64,000 nucleotides of DNA from Bacteroidales bacterium (GTDB lineage Bacteria > Bacteroidota > Bacteroidia > Bacteroidales > ML635J-15). Every line of letters begins with the position of its first letter. The stretch's first letter is position 1. The position numbers were made by a program, and so were the translations under genes. The stretch covers positions 1-64,000 of the forward strand of contig JAFZRE010000023.1 in the NCBI GenBank assembly GCA_017620015.1, in the 5' to 3' direction. Shown here piece by piece: positions 24,708-34,482 of this stretch. The notes below the pieces were generated by a model. That model did no database searches and was not told the origin of the DNA. It worked only from the letters and a program-made list of their open reading frames with translations.

Positions 24708-27700
24708 TTATTGTTCCTTCTTTTCGTCGTAGTTTTCGATGATGTTCTGTATGGTCTTGCGCAAATTCTGCTGCAGCGAAATTCTGCCCAATCCCGACTT
24801 GTTGACAAGGTTAATCGATTGTGCTATAGATTTTTCGTCCTTGTATAGTGGTTTTACCAGACGGAACTGGAAGTCGTCGGTTTCTTCGGCAAGTTCGCCT
24901 TCTTCTTCCTCGTCTTTGCCCTTGTCCTTCTTGTTCTTCTTCGGTTCCTTGGTCTGAACATTAATGCCTAAATTTGGCAGAGCCTTTGGTTCAAGCACCG
25001 AAATGTGGAAGAAGTACTTGAAGTCGAAATCCATCCTTCCGCTTACGGCAACCTTGTACTTGTCCATCGAAAGAGTGAACGGATATACGCTTAGCATGTT
25101 CTTGTCAATCGTAAATTCAACCGACATGTTGTCTATCACGTTCTTGGTCTTCTTCTTGAACATCAAATACTTGGCAACTGTTGTGAATGTCTCGCCGTCG
25201 AGCAGAACAAGGTTTTTGCCGTTGATGTGACAAGCAGTCTGCAAGGTAGGCAGTATCGGTTCCATTTCCTTGTCTAGGTCGGTTATAGCCGACAGCTCGC
25301 AGTCCAATTTGCCTTCGAACGAACTGAGCATTGGTAGTATCGAGTCAATCATCGGGAATGCTGTCAACAGGTCTTCAACGGTTATGTTTGTGCCGATGAG
25401 GTCAAGTCCTGCCTTGGCGGTGTCTGGATTGTTGCAAGTATAGATTGCATTCAGTTTCAAGTCACCGACATTGCTGGTAGTTTTCAAGTCCTTGATTGAT
25501 AACGTGCTATTCTGTGCTGTAATGTCGCCATTGAGGTCGTTCATCTTGAGTCCCGCAAATTTTACAGTGTCGAGTTTCAGTTTTAACTTGCAGTCGAGGT
25601 TTGCAGGAATTTCGATTAGCGTCATCGGGACCGTATCGTATTCTTGTTCGGCAGTATCCTGGATTTCATTATCGTCTTTAGCGGCAAGTTCTTCCTTGTG
25701 GGCGCGGTCCATCATCTCCTTCATCTTGCCCATGCGCTCGTTGTATATTTCGCTGAGGTCCTTCTTGCTGTATGCTTTTCGTATCGAATCGACATAATGT
25801 GCTCGTGCCGAGTCGGTTATGTTGGGCATTTGACGTTGTGGAGCATTACCCATGCCAGCTTTTGCTTTAGCAAGTCTTTCCTGAACTGATTTCTTGGCTT
25901 CGTCATCCTTTTGCTTCGCTTGCTCGCCCATGTAGTTGGCATAAAGTATCTCGTTGAGGTCAAGGTTTCGCGACTTTATGTTGAGATCGGCACTGAGCGT
26001 ACGTCCGCGCAGGAATGCACGACGCATATTATCGACACGTCCGTCAACTTTCATCAGCGAACGTCCTACGCGCAGCATGAAGTTATTGAGGTGCAGCGTG
26101 TCGTCGGTAAAAGTAATATCGAGTCTGCGCGTGCCGGTTTTCAGGTCGAAGTATGGCGACATGTAACGTGCCGTCTTGGCGTATATCTTTCCGTCGAAGC
26201 GGAACTTGCGCAGAGCACCTTCGGCATCTTCGATACTGGTGCAAAGGTTTATGAGCGAATCGGTGTTGATTGGTTTTCTGGTAGACGGGTCAATTTCGAC
26301 ACGTTCGCCGTTTACGCGAGTGAATCTGCGTACTCTCGGACGTCCGTTGAGAACTATTCGTGTCGAGTCGAGGAAAGCGCCTTGGGTTGGTTCGTAATAA
26401 ACGATTGAGTCAAGTCCGAGCGATGCCCTGAGTGCAGGAATGAGCGCGTCGGTGGTGTCGGGACGGATAGCCATCGATATGCGGCCGGTCTTTCCCGAGA
26501 CGAACATTGTGTCGGCAACTATAGCTTCCATTCCCCTTAGGCTTCCAGCAACAATGAGGTGCGGGACTTCGTTAATCGGCTCTTCGACGTTGGCGTAGAG
26601 ATTCAATTTCGAAACTCTTGCCTCGATGGTGCGCGGTGACGATACTCTCACGGTATCTACGGTAACTCTTGCACTGCTGAGTTGCAGGCGCTCCGAACGG
26701 CGCGATTTCATCGAGTTTATGCCGAGGTCGGCAGTAGCGTTTTGTCCGAAGACAAGGAATCGCATCGATGGTATTCTCAGCAATATTCTTTCGATGTTGA
26801 TGTTGCCGAGCATGTATATTTTCTGGACGTTCATCTTCATTAGGTTGGCAAGTGAGAACCGCGCTTCGATGTCCGATGAAAGTTTTCCTTTATATGTTAA
26901 GTCGTCGATTGGGAACAGCGACGATATATAGTCAAGATTGAGGTTACATTTCAGTTTTGCGTTTATGTATGGGTCGCCAAGAATGTTGCTGGCTTTACCC
27001 TTGAGGTCGAAGTATGTTTCGCCGACTGTGGCGTTCAGCCGCTTGACGTTTATGTACGATTCGCTTTGCTTTTCGGAAACGTATTTCAGGTCGGTTTCCA
27101 TGTCGAGTTTCACGACTGCGTTTTGTTCGAGTACAATTGCCCTTATGTTGTCTAGCGTGAGATTTGCATCGATATTGGGGTAGGTGTCGTCCTTGTATTT
27201 TCCTTGGGCGGTACCATTGAAGTTCATGGCACCCGAAATCTTGTATTTCTTTAGGTCGGCCACAAGACTTTTCGGTATCATTTCCAGCACGTTGTCGATG
27301 TGTGGAATGTCAAGGACAAGCGATAGGTCGGTATTCCACGACGAGTCGGCCAGATTTTCAGCCAGACCCGATGCTCCGACAAATATGTCGTTGCTTGTTA
27401 TGCTTAATGTGTCGATGTCGTATCGGTTGAAATCGGCATTGCTTATTGCCTTCAGTTCAATATTTAATGGTATGTCATTGAATGTAAGTGTGGAATCGTT
27501 GTATTCCGAAAGCAAAAGGTTTAGTTTTGTGTCGAGGTTGTAGGTGGTGTCGGTGATTTTTGCCAGAGCACCGATTCCTATTGTATCGACGTTTATTATT
27601 GTTCTTGATGTGCTGTCGCTGAATTCTGCAGTCAGCAGACCGAACTCGGTGTCGAGCTTGTATTTACCGTCGGTTATGTTTCCGTTGAGAGTTATGGTTG

Positions 27701-28409
27701 TAGGCTGTACGTCGGCGAGTATCTGCGATTCTCCGTCGTCGTATGCTGCCTTGAGTTTAAGGTTTGTGGCTATGTCAGTTATTTCGGCGGTAATTTCGCC
27801 TGTAAGTTCCAGGTTTGTAGAGTCGAGCGAAGCCTTCATTTGCGATTCTTCGTCGGTGTATGAGGCTTGCAGGTTGTCGATGAACAGGCGTTTTATGCGT
27901 ATTTTGTAGTCGAACGAAGACGTGTCTTCGTCGGGTGTGGTGTCCGATTCGTAGATTTCCCAGTTAGCTTTGCCGTCGGCGGTAATGTAGGTGTTTGCAA
28001 CGGGGTGGGAGAGAAATGCTTCGTTGACAATGATGCTGTCGTTTTTGAAAAATTCTATAATGTTGACAGAAAGGCGTAGTGTGTCGAACTTTAAAAGCGT
28101 ATCGGTAAGGTCGTCCTTGATGGCTTTCGAGATGATTTCGCTGTTAATGAGTTCGAGTTCAACGTTAGGCATGTTCTTCCAGACCTTGATGTTTATTTTT
28201 CCCAAGTCGAATTTAGCGTTAAGGTAGTCGCCTGCGATTTCATTCACTTTTCGGTTGCCCGATTCGGAATTGATGTAGGTTTCCAGTATCAGTGGCGAGA
28301 ATGCTACGAGCAACACAAGGATGCCAATGAGGCTTCCAAATGCGATCAGCAGTCCTTTCAATACCTTTCTGCCTTTACTTTTCTTCTTTTTTTCGACTTG
28401 TTCTTCCAT
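24708..28409 (-). CDS. AsmA family protein
   Basis: A 1233-residue envelope protein. One N-terminal membrane anchor (~residues 17-40) follows a Lys-rich start. It is followed by the AsmA N-terminal signature ('YLNAKFDLGKINIKVWKNMPNVELEL'), long beta-repeat stretches, and the AsmA C-terminal region ('LKLNAIYTCNNPDTAKAGLDLIGTNI', 'EGKLDCELSAITDLDKEM'). AsmA-like proteins form long grooved bridges thought to move phospholipids between membranes. A Lys/Glu-rich insert ('KEPKKNKKDKGKDEEEE') stands close to the C-terminus. The gene end is duplicated as a relic at 24283-24362. Confidence 0.85.
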   Translation of the reverse strand: MEEQVEKKKKSKGRKVLKGLLIAFGSLIGILVLLVAFSPLILETYINSESGNRKVNEIAGDYLNAKFDLGKINIKVWKNMPNVELELINSEIISKAIKDDLTDTLLKFDTLRLSVNIIEFFKNDSIIVNEAFLSHPVANTYITADGKANWEIYESDTTPDEDTSSFDYKIRIKRLFIDNLQASYTDEESQMKASLDSTNLELTGEITAEITDIATNLKLKAAYDDGESQILADVQPTTITLNGNITDGKYKLDTEFGLLTAEFSDSTSRTIINVDTIGIGALAKITDTTYNLDTKLNLLLSEYNDSTLTFNDIPLNIELKAISNADFNRYDIDTLSITSNDIFVGASGLAENLADSSWNTDLSLVLDIPHIDNVLEMIPKSLVADLKKYKISGAMNFNGTAQGKYKDDTYPNIDANLTLDNIRAIVLEQNAVVKLDMETDLKYVSEKQSESYINVKRLNATVGETYFDLKGKASNILGDPYINAKLKCNLNLDYISSLFPIDDLTYKGKLSSDIEARFSLANLMKMNVQKIYMLGNINIERILLRIPSMRFLVFGQNATADLGINSMKSRRSERLQLSSARVTVDTVRVSSPRTIEARVSKLNLYANVEEPINEVPHLIVAGSLRGMEAIVADTMFVSGKTGRISMAIRPDTTDALIPALRASLGLDSIVYYEPTQGAFLDSTRIVLNGRPRVRRFTRVNGERVEIDPSTRKPINTDSLINLCTSIEDAEGALRKFRFDGKIYAKTARYMSPYFDLKTGTRRLDITFTDDTLHLNNFMLRVGRSLMKVDGRVDNMRRAFLRGRTLSADLNIKSRNLDLNEILYANYMGEQAKQKDDEAKKSVQERLAKAKAGMGNAPQRQMPNITDSARAHYVDSIRKAYSKKDLSEIYNERMGKMKEMMDRAHKEELAAKDDNEIQDTAEQEYDTVPMTLIEIPANLDCKLKLKLDTVKFAGLKMNDLNGDITAQNSTLSIKDLKTTSNVGDLKLNAIYTCNNPDTAKAGLDLIGTNITVEDLLTAFPMIDSILPMLSSFEGKLDCELSAITDLDKEMEPILPTLQTACHINGKNLVLLDGETFTTVAKYLMFKKKTKNVIDNMSVEFTIDKNMLSVYPFTLSMDKYKVAVSGRMDFDFKYFFHISVLEPKALPNLGINVQTKEPKKNKKDKGKDEEEEGELAEETDDFQFRLVKPLYKDEKSIAQSINLVNKSGLGRISLQQNLRKTIQNIIENYDEKKEQ

Positions 28410-28432
28410 AAGTGTCGGATTTTAAACGTAAC

Positions 28433-28625
28433 CGTCATTCCGTAAAACAGAACGAACAGCATAAGGAACGTTGCTCGTGAGTTCGTTTATACGGAACGCT
28501 GCTTGCAGCTTCGCGAAACGAAGTGAGCAATCTCCTATAGATAGCCGCACTTCGACTACGCTCAGTGAGCGACCGCAACGCTTTCCGTTCCGTTTCGCGT
28601 TATTGTTCTGACTTGTGGAATGACG
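28433..28625. repeat. palindromic MITE-like element with a REP core
   Basis: A 193-nt stretch bounded by inverted ends (cgtcattcc / ggaatgacg, continuing imperfectly inward, e.g. cagaac / gttctg). Inside are further inverted blocks: aacgaact-type 'gagttcgtttatacggaacg', 'agcttcgcgaaacgaag', and a REP core cacttcgactacgctcagtg (28548-28567). It has no open frame. It fills the gap between the AsmA-like gene and the peptidase gene; the rest of the gap (28626-28708) is AT-rich with nothing else visible. Confidence 0.7.
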
Positions 28626-28708
28626 TAAAAAATAAGCATTTCTTTTTTCTTTAAAATGGAAAAGCGAAACGCATGGCTTCGCTTTCCAGTTGAGTTTTTA
28701 GTTATATC

Positions 28709-29938
28709 TTATTTGATACCTAAGTTCTTCTTTATGTCCTTTGGCAAAGCGTCCTTGTGAACGACGATGTTCATGGTTTTGTATCTAACGTAAGCCTTGC
28801 TTGCATAGAACATTCCTTTGTATTCGCCGTATTCACCCCAGCTGTTCTTAACCATGTAGTATTCGTTGCCAGTCTGGTCCTTTGCTGTACCGTATATAAC
28901 CATACCATGGTCGTCGGTAGTTTCCCAGTTGTCGAATGCAGCCTGACGTTCTTCCTGGGTAACCCAGCGCTGTGGAGTCGGGTGCTTTGCTGCTTCGTCA
29001 ACAATCTGCTTTGCGCTCATGCCTGTCCAGTGAGCCATATCGCTGCCCTTCATGCTGGCTGCTTCGGCGTTGGTCTCTGGCAATACGCAGAAGCCCTTGC
29101 GTGTACCAATCTTGAATCCCTGTTCGCTTACATCGGCACCCCATGCAACAGTGTAGCCGTTTTCGATAGCGTTGTCAAAAATTCTCATAAGTTCGTCAAT
29201 GGTGACATTGTAGCACTGCGACCATCTCCAGTTGTCCTGAATTTCGAGGACAAACTTTTCGTTGAATGGGTGGTGTGTGTATGAAGTTATTGATACATAG
29301 TCGTCTGGATTAATTCCGAGTGACTGGTAGAATGACATTGGGGTGTATTCACGACCCTTGTAGTTGAACTTTTCTGGGCATTTGCCAAGGTAAACTTCGT
29401 GGATGGCCTTTATTGCCTTGAGCCACAAAGTCTGGTTTGCGCTGTCCTTCTGCAAGCTCTTGTGGTCGCCCTTAGCGATAGCCTTCACAACAGCATCTGA
29501 TACAGCCGAAAGTTCAGTGTGGTCCGACAAAGTGTCACCGTACATAACACCGGGACGCATTTCTTCTTCTGGAACAAGTCCGAAGTGCGACATGCCGTAT
29601 AATACATCGTAGAACGAACCGCCCTGCGAGAACGAAACGTCACCGTGGGTACGAACAGCAGCCTGAGCACGGTCGATATAAGTGTTACAAACTATGAACA
29701 TTTCAGAGAAGTCGTATTCGCCCTTTCCCATACGGAGCAATTCTGCTTCGATGAAACCAAGTCCCGAATAGCACCAGCATGTTCCTGCACGATTCTGGTC
29801 CTTTACTGAGGTGATAGGAATTTCCTTCACATTGGTGAAAACATAACCTTCATCTTCTTTCTCTTCTTTCTCCTGTGCCCAGAGGTTCGTTGAAATCAAC
29901 GCTATACCGAGCAATGCAATGATAACTTTTTTATTCAT
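28709..29938 (-). CDS. C1B peptidase, bleomycin hydrolase/aminopeptidase C-like
   Basis: A 409-residue papain-fold cysteine peptidase. The catalytic residues are Cys54 ('NRAGTCWCYSG'), His344 ('DDHGMVIYG') and Asn365 ('VKNSWG'), in the order and spacing of the bleomycin hydrolase group. A signal peptide ending 'STNLWAQ' places it in the periplasm or outside, as for other Bacteroidales members. It may trim peptides together with the S46 dipeptidase. A possible -7 box (TATTTTTG, minus strand, 30036-30029) lies ~90 bases upstream. Confidence 0.9.
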   Translation of the reverse strand: MNKKVIIALLGIALISTNLWAQEKEEKEDEGYVFTNVKEIPITSVKDQNRAGTCWCYSGLGFIEAELLRMGKGEYDFSEMFIVCNTYIDRAQAAVRTHGDVSFSQGGSFYDVLYGMSHFGLVPEEEMRPGVMYGDTLSDHTELSAVSDAVVKAIAKGDHKSLQKDSANQTLWLKAIKAIHEVYLGKCPEKFNYKGREYTPMSFYQSLGINPDDYVSITSYTHHPFNEKFVLEIQDNWRWSQCYNVTIDELMRIFDNAIENGYTVAWGADVSEQGFKIGTRKGFCVLPETNAEAASMKGSDMAHWTGMSAKQIVDEAAKHPTPQRWVTQEERQAAFDNWETTDDHGMVIYGTAKDQTGNEYYMVKNSWGEYGEYKGMFYASKAYVRYKTMNIVVHKDALPKDIKKNLGIK

Positions 29939-30138
29939 ATTTAACTTTATTAATTGTTTGTAATTTTGTGTTTTACAGTTACTTAAATTTGAAATTAATA
30001 CTATTGGTCAGTTGCAAATAATTCGTTTCAAAAATAAGCAATGATTCCTATGCTAAAATAAATAAATTGTTAATAAATAAATGGTCAAGATGTGACAGGG
30101 CAGAGGTTAATTAAAGTTGAACCATAAATCATTGTGTA

Positions 30139-30402
30139 TTAATACAATATTGATAATGGTCCCGAATAGTTGTGGTGGCCTTCGCCCAATTCTACTACAT
30201 AGAAATAGGTTCCAGCTGGTACTTTTTTGCCTCGGTATTCGCCGTTCCAGTATTCGGATGTGCCGTTGCCTTCATACATTTTCTGTCCCCAGCGGTTATA
30301 AACTGATATTTTTGCATCGGGGTACATGTCAATGTGAGTGATTTCCCAAGTGTCGTTGATGCCATCGTCGTTGGTGTGAATACGTTTGGAATGTGGATAC
30401 AT
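30139..30402 (-). pseudogene. out-of-frame T9SS type B (CHU_C) sorting domain
   Basis: On the minus strand this frame reads 'NDDGINDTWEITHIDMYPDA', 'ISVYNRWGQKMYEG', 'WNGEYRGKKVPAGTYFYVVEL', the gliding-motility-associated C-terminal domain that directs proteins to the T9SS. It belongs to the 30195-33932 protein, whose frame reaches 'HIPNVFTP' and then leaves it. One base is missing near 30373 (CC-AAC where CCN-AAC is expected). It is not an independent gene. Confidence 0.85.
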
Positions 30403-33400
30403 TCGTTAAGATTCTCAGGGATTCTTATGTTTTTCAACGAGTACGAGCATCCTGTCGAATCGGTTACTATCAGGTGGTATGTTCCTGACCTAAGTCCTGT
30501 AATTGCAGGATTGTCGGCAATAGGCTGTTCGCTGATGACATCGGTGGTGATATAATACGGAGGATGTCCGCCTATTGCGGAAACGTGGATTTCACCGTCG
30601 GATGCTTCCTTGCAGCTTGTCTTTACAATTTCTGATTCGGCCAAAAGTCTTTCAGGACTGTTTATGGTAACTTCTGTGCGGGTCATACAATTCCTGGAGT
30701 CTCTTATGTAAACCACATAATGTCCAGCAGAGATTTGATTCAGAATGTTATTAGTTGTGCTTTCCGACATATACTCGTTCAGAGCATACGAATAGGGTGC
30801 GGTTCCACCCGAAACGGTTACCGTTATCTTACCGTCGTTACCGGCATAGCAGGTTACATCGGTTGCAGTTGCACTGGCGGTAATTTCTGATGGTTGTATT
30901 ATTGTATAGGAGCGGTTTGCTACGCATCCATGTGCATCGGAAACGGTTAGGTTGTAGGTGCCGGAGCAAAGTTCGGTCAACTCGGTCATGTCGTATCCCG
31001 TGCTCCATCTGTATGAGTAGCCAGGAGTTCCGCCGTTTGCTACTACAGTAATTCTTCCGTCGCACATGCCCACGCAACTTGCATTGCTTACGCTGCTCTC
31101 AATTGTCAGAGCTTCGGGTTGCGATACAGATACGGCAGCCGTAGCTGTGCAGTTATGGTCGTCGGTCACGGTTACCATGTAGTTACCTGCGGCAAGGTTG
31201 ATTGCGGTTTCGCCAGTCTGGTTGTTGCTCCAGCTGTAGCTGTAAGGTTCGTGTCCGTTGTTAACGCGAGTAACAGTTATTGAGCCATTGATGCCGTTGT
31301 TGCACGATACGTCTTCGTGCGATAGCCTGATTGTAATTGGCGGTTCCTGTGTTATTTTTGTAGAGTCGGTCAATGTACATCCGTTTGCGTCGCTCAATAC
31401 GTATGTGTTGTATTGTCCTGGGATAATCCTAGTGTTTGTCAGGTTAGTTGAACCGTCGGCCCATATTATTGAATATGGAGATTTGCCCCCGTGAGGAATT
31501 ACGGTGACGGTTCCGAATTCATCGTTACAATAGGCTTCGTTTTCAATTCGTTCGTTAGTGAGTTCTTCTGGTTCGGTAATTGTTATAGTTTCTTGTGCGG
31601 TACAGCCTTCTGCATCGGTTACCCTATATGTCCTTGAGCCAGCAGCTACGGTTTCTGTCCGTTCTCCTGTGTATGGCGGGACACCATATTGGGCGGTGAC
31701 TCTTACTTCGGTAGTGTTGCCGAAGCAGGGTATCGGGTCGTATGCTACGTTTATGCGTATTTCACTGGAAACTTGGTGACGTGCTGTCGCGGAACAGCCG
31801 AATTCACTGGTTACTGTTACCAAATATGTGCCGGGTTCGGTGAGCGTAAGTGCATTGGTGTCGTCTCCAGTTGACCAGTGGTATGTTTCGCCGCCGTTTG
31901 CAACTAGTGATACTGAGCCGTTGCATAGGGCATGGTTGCCAGTAATTGTTGCATTAGGAATTTCGTGTACTACCAAGTAAAGGTTTGTTATGCTATCCAT
32001 TCCGGTAGGAAGGGTTGTCGTGTGTGTGTATGTTCCTGTTGTCGATTCGTTAAATCCGTTTGCGTTGTAAGTTTCACCTTCGCACAAATCCACATGTATG
32101 TCGTGGACAATAGTCCTGATTATGACGTGGTGGTTTACGGTGCTGTCGCAGCCTTCTGAACTTTGGTAGGTGTGTGTTATTGTCGTGTCGTTTCGAGCGA
32201 CGAATGTCACGCCTTCGACGGTTATGGTTTCTCCATAGTTTGCTTCGCTTGTCACTTCACGTTCCCAGACTCTGCCTATTGAAACGTTGAAGTTTACTGA
32301 ATTTGAGAAACTTGTGCAACCGCTTCCGTTTGAGTTGACCTGCATGTTTACGGTATAGTCGCCATGGTTTTGGAAGGTGTGGGTTATTGAGGTGCCTGTA
32401 TAGGTGGTTCCGTCGCCGAAATTCCATATTATGTTGTCGTAGTCGTAGTCAACTTCCGACGAGAATGATACTTCCTGCCCTTCGCAGAAATTTCCGTTAG
32501 CGCTGGCATCGGTACTGCCGATTCCGTTTATGTACATTCTTTCGGCAAGGTTTGTTGCCATCGAGCCTACCGAGTAGGCGTACGAAACTGCATTGCCTAT
32601 TCCATAAACGTGTGCAATGAAGCCGTTGCCTCCTGTTGTTGTTATTGAGTGAGCAGAGTGGCTGATGACTTTTCTTGCAAACGAATAGTTGGTGTTTCCT
32701 GATACGGTTTCCCAACCTGTTATCGCACTGCCGTCTAATCTTATTTGTGAAGTGTTGGCTGTTTCTGCAACGATGTTGACAATATGGGTAGATGGTGTGT
32801 TAGATGCTGAAATTGTTGGATAGAATGTGTTGAATACGATTCCGTCTATTCTTTGTTCGAGAGGTGCTACCCATACCATTGATGGGTCTCCATTTTCAGA
32901 GCCGCCTTGTGTCTGGCTGACAAGGTACATATATACGGCGCTGGGATTTGATGTTTCAATATATGCTGACTTTTCTGTCCCCGTAAGCTGAAATTCGTAA
33001 GTTTGTCCTTCATTAATTGTTGTGAGAAGAGTGTTGTTTTTCCTTATGGTTGTGTTATTTGCAGAAGCGGTTACCCTAATGCAGTCCTTTGATCTACCGG
33101 TTGTTGAGTTCTGCAAAGTGTTTGTTATTACAAATTTTTTACCCCATGATGTAACGGGAAATGCCTGTTCGAAAATGTGGTCTCCAAAGTTTCCTGTTGG
33201 CACCTGCGTGGTATTGTTTCCGTTGAAAACTGCTATTTTCTTGCAGTCGCGGGCTACTACCCGTGTTCCCGAAAGGTTGCCGCTAGCGCCAAAGCTGGTT
33301 GACTTTATGAATGCTGACTGTCCTCTGTTTAGTGTAATCGTAAAAGGAGAAGATGTGGTTGCGCTTGAGTTTGTGTAGCAAAGTACGGTTGGTGTAATGT

Positions 33401-33932
33401 CAACTATCGTTCCGTCTTCGACTGCCGTTACCGAGAATTCAGTCCTTGACTCTGATTGGGATTCGTATCCGACAAGTGTGGGAGGGTAGGCTTGTATTAT
33501 GTATTCGTTTCCAAGTGCGGTTGTCGGAAGTACGATAGAGCCGTCGAATGAAGCGGATGCAAAATTTGATGCATAAAGCGATATTGTGTCCGTAGATGTT
33601 ATAAGAAGTCCTTTGTTTACAGCTGTACTTGTTGGGGTGTTGATGTAGCATTGTGAATGTTGTGATGTCGGAATTACAAACTTGTAGGTAGCGTTAGCGC
33701 CAACGCTGAAAGTGTTTGTCCAGGTTGAGTTCGGATTTCTCACGGTGACGCTACAGGCACGTTTGGCTGTTACCATAAGGCTTAGTTCTAGTCCAGAGTC
33801 ACCGACAGTGTGCGAACCGTTCAGCATGAATGCCGCCCAGAATTCAGTTCCTTGCGTTGTAACTGACTGATGCTGCGAAAAGACGAGGCTTGTGACAAGC
33901 AGCATAAATATTGTTATTATGTATTTTCTCAT
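30195..33932 (-). CDS. SprB-repeat surface protein with frameshifted C-terminus
   Basis: A 1245-residue reading frame with a signal peptide (MRKYIITIFMLLVTSLVFS). Order of parts: an IgGFc-binding-like region starting 'TTQGTEFWAAFMLNG' (~25-480), a PKD domain ('NIIWNFGDGTTYTGTSITHTF'), a GCDS-type module, and at least five SprB repeats ('SCNNGINGSITV', 'PYSYSWS', 'GNYMVTVTD'). The frame should continue into a T9SS type B domain encoded at 30139-30402, but a one-base loss near 30373 replaces it with ~60 unrelated residues. As read, the protein would be exported to the periplasm but not sorted. The cause may be a true mutation, a phase-variable site or a sequence error. Confidence 0.83.
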   Translation of the reverse strand: MRKYIITIFMLLVTSLVFSQHQSVTTQGTEFWAAFMLNGSHTVGDSGLELSLMVTAKRACSVTVRNPNSTWTNTFSVGANATYKFVIPTSQHSQCYINTPTSTAVNKGLLITSTDTISLYASNFASASFDGSIVLPTTALGNEYIIQAYPPTLVGYESQSESRTEFSVTAVEDGTIVDITPTVLCYTNSSATTSSPFTITLNRGQSAFIKSTSFGASGNLSGTRVVARDCKKIAVFNGNNTTQVPTGNFGDHIFEQAFPVTSWGKKFVITNTLQNSTTGRSKDCIRVTASANNTTIRKNNTLLTTINEGQTYEFQLTGTEKSAYIETSNPSAVYMYLVSQTQGGSENGDPSMVWVAPLEQRIDGIVFNTFYPTISASNTPSTHIVNIVAETANTSQIRLDGSAITGWETVSGNTNYSFARKVISHSAHSITTTGGNGFIAHVYGIGNAVSYAYSVGSMATNLAERMYINGIGSTDASANGNFCEGQEVSFSSEVDYDYDNIIWNFGDGTTYTGTSITHTFQNHGDYTVNMQVNSNGSGCTSFSNSVNFNVSIGRVWEREVTSEANYGETITVEGVTFVARNDTTITHTYQSSEGCDSTVNHHVIIRTIVHDIHVDLCEGETYNANGFNESTTGTYTHTTTLPTGMDSITNLYLVVHEIPNATITGNHALCNGSVSLVANGGETYHWSTGDDTNALTLTEPGTYLVTVTSEFGCSATARHQVSSEIRINVAYDPIPCFGNTTEVRVTAQYGVPPYTGERTETVAAGSRTYRVTDAEGCTAQETITITEPEELTNERIENEAYCNDEFGTVTVIPHGGKSPYSIIWADGSTNLTNTRIIPGQYNTYVLSDANGCTLTDSTKITQEPPITIRLSHEDVSCNNGINGSITVTRVNNGHEPYSYSWSNNQTGETAINLAAGNYMVTVTDDHNCTATAAVSVSQPEALTIESSVSNASCVGMCDGRITVVANGGTPGYSYRWSTGYDMTELTELCSGTYNLTVSDAHGCVANRSYTIIQPSEITASATATDVTCYAGNDGKITVTVSGGTAPYSYALNEYMSESTTNNILNQISAGHYVVYIRDSRNCMTRTEVTINSPERLLAESEIVKTSCKEASDGEIHVSAIGGHPPYYITTDVISEQPIADNPAITGLRSGTYHLIVTDSTGCSYSLKNIRIPENLNECIHIPNVFTPTTMASTTLGKSLTLTCTPMQKYQFITAGDRKCMKATAHPNTGTANTEAKKYQLEPISM

Positions 33933-34114
33933 ACGGACAAATGTGCAAAAATTCGTTCCAAAGTTAATTAAAGAAAATCATAAATACAACATTGTTTTAA
34001 TAAAATTTTAAAATTATTTTAATAGTGTAATTTGTTGAAAATTAGGTGATTATTAGAAAAATGTAGGTATGGCGTATTTTGTTTTGTTGTTTTTTAGCGT
34101 AATATAAAAACAAA

Positions 34115-34152
34115 ATAAGGGGACATTTTTTTTCGAATGTCCCCAGTTTTTT
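34115..34152. terminator. terminator left of the mobile element
   Basis: The stem ggggaca(tt) / (aa)tgtcccc (about 34120-34144) carries a T-run on the plus strand and, read on the minus strand, a T-rich tail. On the minus strand it would be the original terminator of the DUF2795 gene before the element separated the two. The interval 33933-34114 is AT-rich and holds nothing else I can identify. Confidence 0.6.
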
Positions 34153-34171
34153 TCCGAATCGTTCTAGATGC

Positions 34172-34192
34172 TAGTATTCGTCTTCGTTGAAG
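34172..34192. other. attL: left attachment site of the mobile element
   Basis: The 21-nt sequence tagtattcgtcttcgttgaa+g matches 48057-48077 at 20 of 21 positions, same orientation. It repeats the 3' end of the DUF2795 gene (minus strand, ...NEDEY-stop). A tyrosine integrase lies just inside the other end. Confidence 0.82.
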
Positions 34193-34245
34193 TTTTGTTT
34201 ATGTGCTGATATATAATAAGGTGCGATATTGCATCGTAGATTTAC

Positions 34246-34280
34246 ACAAGCATATTTTGGCGTAAAATGGCGTAAAATGA
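34246..34280. repeat. left subterminal repeat, possible integrase arm site
   Basis: This 35-nt stretch (acaagc-tattttg...taaaatg...taaaatga) matches 47957-47991 at about 26 of 35 positions in the same orientation. It sits 54 bases inside attL, while the partner sits 66 bases inside attR. A 13-bp stem (34389-34401 / 34425-34437, one G-T pair) lies further in, before the Rep gene. Confidence 0.6.
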
Positions 34281-34482
34281 AGAAGGGTAGGCTTTTGGCT
34301 GCGATTTTGCCGCTATTGTAATAGGATTTTGAGCATTGCCAGATGTGTGTTATCGACTTTCGGAAAAATCTAAAAATATAAATAAGGTATGGCGAGGCGG
34401 GTTTTCCATCGTTGTAGCATTTTCCCCGTCTCGCCATTGCCTTAAAATGCTCAACGAAGGCTTATAATAAAATGCTACAAGT

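Noticed and set aside
28430-28708. tRNA or known small RNA in the AsmA-peptidase gap
   Set aside because: The inverted blocks do not make a cloverleaf and lack the tRNA consensus; they fit a palindromic repeat element.
34171-34437. 88-residue minus-strand gene ending NEDEY
   Set aside because: Only the last seven residues match the DUF2795 protein; the rest is translated from element DNA across the attL junction and has no family features.
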